A stretch of DNA of 64,000 nucleotides. It comes from Cinnamomum chago. Its lineage: Eukaryota; Streptophyta; Magnoliopsida; Laurales; Lauraceae. A program made the translations under genes and the position numbers. This document shows, piece after piece, positions 60,040 to 64,000 of the stretch (its first letter is position 1; each line of letters starts with the position of its first letter). A model generated the notes under the pieces. It did not search any database. It saw only the letters and a list, made by a program, of their open reading frames with translations, and had not been told where the DNA came from. The DNA lies in NCBI GenBank assembly GCA_038049695.1, contig CP142457.1, positions 30,097,501-30,161,500 on the forward strand, written 5' to 3'.

Positions 60040-60275
60040 CAAGAAGATGAGCTCAACACCGCCGCAAGCTCAATGAAGCCTCATCAAAGAAGGTTTGAAC
60101 TCAAACATCGCTGTGAGATCAAACCAATCTCATCAAATCTCCACAAGCTCGAAGAAGGGCTCAACATTGCTGCGAGCTCCAAACTTCGAAACTTGCAAAG
60201 CTGCTAAAAAATCCAGCAAGATCAGGAAAGGGCTTAACATCGCTGCGAGCTCCAAATCCCAAAACTTGCAAAAGA
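60040..60275. repeat. Short direct repeats in the antisense leader of G3
   Basis: Three units of about 60-70 bp carry 'gggctcaacattgctgcgagctcc' or variants, with linkers of 'aaacttgcaaa'. Confidence 0.7.
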
Positions 60276-60646
60276 TTTCTAGGTATGCATCATCATGCTC
60301 CCAATCAATTTACCAAAAAACATGCATAAAAAATTATCATGCATTAGATGCTAGGAAAACTTTAACCAAAGTTTGATCAATTCCAACCCAACTTGGTCTA
60401 AACCAATCAAACTTTGTTAAAGTCAAAATTCATGTTGACATGACCTAGAGATTCTAGCCTTTTATCTTGATGCATAAAAAAAAAAAAGAGAAAGAAAGCA
60501 ATATGCATGAACATCTTGGAATGCATAAACCTCATCATCATGGTGCATAAACTTCATTATCATGGTGAGCAAAAAAAAGAGAAGCAAAAACAAAAGAGAG
60601 AGAAGTTTCAAAACAAAAAAATATTTTGGGCAGCAGGCCGTGGCCC

Positions 60647-60685
60647 ACTGCCACGTGGCAGTACGGCCAGGTCCGTACGGACCTG
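60647..60685. repeat. Pair of long perfect palindromes in G3
   Basis: ACTGCCACGTGGCAGT (16 bp, 60647-60662, with a CACGTG G-box core) and CAGGTCCGTACGGACCTG (18 bp, 60668-60685). Their centres are 22 bp apart. Confidence 0.9.
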
Positions 60686-60963
60686 TCCGTACAGCCAAAA
60701 AAAAAAGTCAAAAAAAGAAAAAGAAAACACGTGGAGAAAAAGAAAGAAAAAAGAAGGAGAAAGAAAAAAGAAAAGAAAAAGAATTCTACTTCTACAATGG
60801 AAATTTCTTGTGAAGGAAGAAAACTTACTTGAAGCCATTGATGGAGAAGAAGAAGAAAAGCTTGAAGATCTTCGAAGAAGAAGAAGAATTCTTGATCTTG
60901 GAGCACTCTTGGAGACTCTTGCAAAGAAAGAAAGCAATGAAGCAAAGATCAAATCTCCTCTTG

Positions 60964-60972
60964 CTTTTATAG
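60964..60972 (-). promoter_or_regulatory. TATA box for the G3 antisense gene
   Basis: CTATAAAAG on the minus strand about 1 kb above the antisense coding start, followed by a GAAGAA/CTTCTT-rich leader. It fits an independent promoter opposite to the LTR. Confidence 0.6.
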
Positions 60973-61049
60973 AAGAGAGCAAACCAAAAGAGGAAACAAG
61001 GAGAAAAGAAAAGAGGTAAGTGCTAAAAATTAGCAACCTTCCCAAAAAA

Positions 61050-61265
61050 AAAAGGAAATTTGAGATATTCTCTCCCAAAGAGAAGACTCTTTGAGAAATT
61101 TTCTCCAAAAAGAAAGGGAATGAGAAATATTCTTTCCCAAAGAGAGATACTTAGAGAAAATCTCTCCCAAAAGAAAAGAAACTTGAGAGATTCTCTCCAA
61201 GTAAGAATATTTTTAGATATTCTCTATCCAAAAGAGATATTTTTAGATATTCTTTACAAAATGAC
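61050..61265. repeat. Tandem repeats with agagattctctcc core in G3
   Basis: About six short units of 30-40 bp ('gagaaattttctccaaaaagaaa' style), just above the antisense TATA box. Confidence 0.7.
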
Positions 61266-61545
61266 ACCATGTGAGATCTAAGCCATCTTTAAAAGCTTAA
61301 GGTCCGATAGGCTAGCCCACATGAGCCAGGTTTGACCACCTAGGCACTAAAAAGGGCTCCCTTTCAAAAAAAAAAAGAGTTCCCCTTACCAAGAGCATAC
61401 AAAATGGTCCCATGCCTCTTTTGAGTCAATTGAACCATTAAAAAAAAAAAGAGCCTCATGAGTTTCCAAAAAACCAAATCATCCAACCTCATATACCAAC
61501 TTGAACCAAAATCTTGAAATTGACATCCCACAAAATCCAAATCTG

Positions 61546-61830
61546 GCCCCCCAACTTGCCACATACAGCTTGTCGGGTCACAAGGTCAAAACCAAATTTG
61601 ACCCCCCAACTTGCCACATACAGCTTGTTGGGTCACAAGGTCAAAACCAAATCTAACCCCCCAACTTGCCACATACAGCTTGTTGGGTCACAAGGTCAAA
61701 ATCCAAAAATCAAACCCCGACCCCCTAACCTGCCACATACAGCTTGTTAGGTCACAAGATCAAAAATGAAAAAAAAAAATCTTCTTGATCGCCTGATGTG
61801 CCACATAAAGCCCTTAGGTTCACAAGGTCA
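61546..61830. repeat. Tandem repeat of about 55-65 bp, five units, in G3
   Basis: The unit is 'aacttgccacatacagcttg' + 'ttgggtcacaaggtcaaaa'. Four close copies and one diverged copy, just upstream of the G3 3' LTR. Confidence 0.85.
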
Positions 61831-62052
61831 AAAGGAAAAACCAAAATCCAAAACCCAAATCCAACTCCCTCATGTCATTTTCAAAACTTTGCCTTGAGAT
61901 GGTACGTGATCCCTCTCACTACCATAAAATCCCCATGGAGACTCAAAACGCTATTAAAAAAAATGCTCAAAGACTCTTGGTCAAATCGAAAGCTCTCCTT
62001 CAAGTTTCTCTTCGAGGCACATCGACTCCAAAAGATACTCGTCGTTGTACCT

Positions 62053-62065
62053 TGAGGGGGGCATT
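62053..62065 (+). promoter_or_regulatory. G3 polypurine tract
   Basis: TGAGGGGGGCATT lies directly before the LTR start TGTTGACAC. Confidence 0.8.
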
Positions 62066-63755
62066 TGTTGACACAAAAAATGTCACTTTGCCTCTGCAAC
62101 ATAAAAAATCCACATGAAGCCGCATCCTACTACAAACGGGCAATGCTACTTCAAGCATCAGATCTTGTCAGAATCACTTGAAAATTGATAGATCCTTCAA
62201 GACAGCCAAAAGAGGAGTTCACATGAAGTTTCGGGCCATTCCAACATCATTTGGCCTAACTTCACTCCTCCGGCAGCCAAACAGGCGCTCCTGGCGGCGA
62301 ATCTAAGCCTACGGATGGTCTCAAAATACCTCCAAAAGGCTCCACGTCAAATTTCAGGTCATTTCGGCGACGTTTGACTCGACTTGGACGCTCAGAAAGA
62401 AAATCAAGCCTCTCTGCGGCGAGAACCACCGGGACCATTCCTCATCAAACGGAGCACATGGGCATCTTCAACATGCTTCAAAAGAGCTGCACGTCAAATT
62501 CCAGGTCATTCCGACAACGTTTGACCTGACTTTGACGCTCCGAAAGAAAATCAAGGCTACTGGCGGCGGATCACCCTGGGACCATGACATCCAAATCGGA
62601 GTTAATGGATCATCTCAAAATGACTACAATAGGCTCCCCGTCAAATTTCAAGTCAATCGGACATCGGTTGACCGCACATCAAAGTGCGACACCTTCCTCG
62701 CAGCGAAATCAAGCCTAGCAGCGACGGGACCCCAAACGGCTTCAAAACTCAAACGAAAGCCCATGGTTGGTCCTATCTACTGCTTGGGAAGCTCCACATC
62801 AAATTTCAAGTCATTCCGACATTGTTTGACCTGGTTTCGACTCTTGACAAAAATCGGTAACTTTGCGCGGCAAAGTCTTAGACTTTTCCAAAAAATAGGA
62901 AACTTTGTACTTTGATTTGCACGACTTCTCGTGGGGTTTTCTTCAGGAAGAATCAAGCCAAAAACATGATGAAAAATGTCAAGAAAAATATAGAAGGAAA
63001 AAAAGAAACAAAAAGCTCGAAAAACAGCCGACAAAGCTTTTTGTTTCTTTTTTTCCCCCATGGTCGCCGGCGACCCTGGAAATCCGGGTTGCCGGATTTT
63101 CGCCGGAAGACCCGTTTTCCATCCTTTCTCGCGTTTCAGGTGTTCCGGCCCCTGTGTTTTCCTGAAAATCTGATTTTTTATGCTCGAAAACGACAGATCT
63201 TTGTCGACATCTCGGATCCGCCGTCAAGAGCATGAAATCATCATCGATCGCTCCAAGATCGCCAACTGCCTGACCAAGAAAGTGAACTTTCTGTCCGACC
63301 AATTGAGAAATCGACAAGACAGATGTCACTGGCCCGCTGGTATCAACCAATGTCTGAAGTTGCATGATCATCCGACGTCGATCAACATGAAAATTCATCG
63401 TCGATCATCGCAAGAAGAATTCCAAAAGACGCGGCACCACCCACGACTCTTCAAATCCCCGGCGACCACTTAATGTTGTTAATTGACCCAACTAAATGCG
63501 GTCATTAACTCATTATTTTGGACGGCCCAATCAGATTCAAGGAAATGGGAGTTACAAGTCAAAGCCATCATGGCATTAAAGCTATGAAACTCCTCTCTTC
63601 ATGGAGATTAAAGGCTATTAAATGACCATCATTCTCCATCGGCCAATCACAAGCCAAGAAAAATGAGCTACAAAATCAAGAAATAAAAAATTGTAACTCC
63701 TCCCATCATGAAGCTTTAAAGCTATCAATGCTCATAAACCCTCCTAATAGATACC
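62066..63755 (+). repeat. G3 3' LTR (right end uncertain)
   Basis: Starts TGTTGACACAAAAAATG after the purine tract. The body has three or four diverged units with 'tcaaatttcaggtcattccg' + 'acaacgtttgacc' (62230-62830). No second LTR is available for comparison because the 5' end of G3 is lost. The right border is placed where chromovirus coding sequence begins. Confidence 0.6.
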
Positions 63756-64000
63756 AAAGGTATCTCCGTGATAACTTGCCCTTCTGTCCAAATCTCAATG
63801 TCCCCCTCGTAGGTGACACTTTCAAGAAAACCTTATCTCCCTCTTTGAACTATAGATCTCTGCGGTGGGAGTCTGCGTAGCTGTTCTGTCTACTCCGGGA
63901 CACTTTCAGACGTTCTTGAATCAATTTGATCTTGTCGCTGGTCTGACTAACCATAGTCGGTCCATGGAAACTGCGAGTGCCGACTTCTTCCCAACAAACA
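63756..64000 (-). pseudogene. Edge of another chromovirus: integrase C-terminus
   Basis: The minus strand reads KLIQERLKVSRSRQNSYAD and FKEGDKVFLKVSPTRGTLRF, then GQKGKLS. This is the integrase C-terminal (GPY/F-side) region of Del/Tekay-type chromoviruses. It continues past the window. Broken. Confidence 0.75.

Larger units (their letters stand above)
42251..63755 (+). mobile_element. G3: Tat-type Ty3/Gypsy retrotransposon with antisense plant-mobile-domain gene
   Basis: Plus-strand element: gag (from about 42259), acidic spacer, protease, G-patch-like segment, RT, RNase H, a second RNase H, integrase (to 54490). A 7.5-kb 3' region has tandem repeats and an antisense gene, followed by a purine tract and the 3' LTR (from 62066). 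The 5' LTR and gag start are missing where Y begins. Z with nested LTR C splits the RNase H region. It is broken, with many breaks along pol; the antisense coding region is better kept. Confidence 0.85.

Noticed and set aside
60507-61108. Overlapping Lys/Glu-rich and Phe/Ser-rich ORFs on both strands
   Set aside because: They are products of the A/G-rich low-complexity leader and carry no domain.

Overview
The window is plant nuclear DNA, almost entirely transposable elements stacked inside one another. The evidence is Tat-type and chromovirus Ty3/Gypsy pol remnants, a CACTA DNA transposon, long Ty1/Copia-like LTRs, a tiny TRIM element primed by initiator tRNA-Met, and one intron-containing host gene for a defensin-like (DEFL) secreted peptide. 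The species cannot be named from this sequence. No rRNA gene, tRNA gene, CRISPR array or bacterial gene was seen.

Layout. 1-1707: end of a long LTR (family L, copy D, minus strand), itself hit by a 507-bp TRIM (601-1107). 1708-13072: Tat-type Gypsy element G1 on the minus strand (gag, protease, RT, RNase H, integrase). Its 3' region carries an antisense gene on the plus strand, interrupted by a solo LTR (E, 2406-3743). 13073-16846: the only stretch that looks like host DNA, with a 297-bp tandem duplication and the two-exon DEFL gene (15107-16375, minus), whose promoter is present as three tandem 120-bp repeats. 16847-36477: chromovirus G2 on the minus strand, split by two solo LTRs of family X (X1 18420-32635, X3 32935-34774). 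X1 contains a CACTA transposon (18487-30965). The CACTA contains solo LTR A of family L (21278-26042), and A contains another X copy (X2 22727-24476). 36478-42250: LTR-like repeat Y, carrying solo LTR B of family L (37065-41689), which again holds an X copy (X4). 42250-63755: Tat-type Gypsy element G3 on the plus strand, interrupted by a Copia-like LTR (Z) that holds solo LTR C of family L. G3 also has an antisense gene, here a plant mobile domain protein with its own TATA box, and several tandem-repeat fields. 63756-64000: edge of a further chromovirus.

Most boundaries were set by TG...CA ends and matching 5-bp target-site duplications (3 bp for the CACTA). They give a readable insertion order: G2, then X1, then CACTA, then LTR A, then X2.

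The two least expected signals are these. (1) The buried DEFL gene: exon phases, branch point and eight-cysteine spacing all agree, and the promoter is triplicated. (2) Clusters of short perfect palindromes, mostly paired at about 20-23 bp, occur in three otherwise unrelated retroelement families. In family L the palindrome sequence itself differs between copies while its position is kept. All calls come from reading the sequence; no database search was run.
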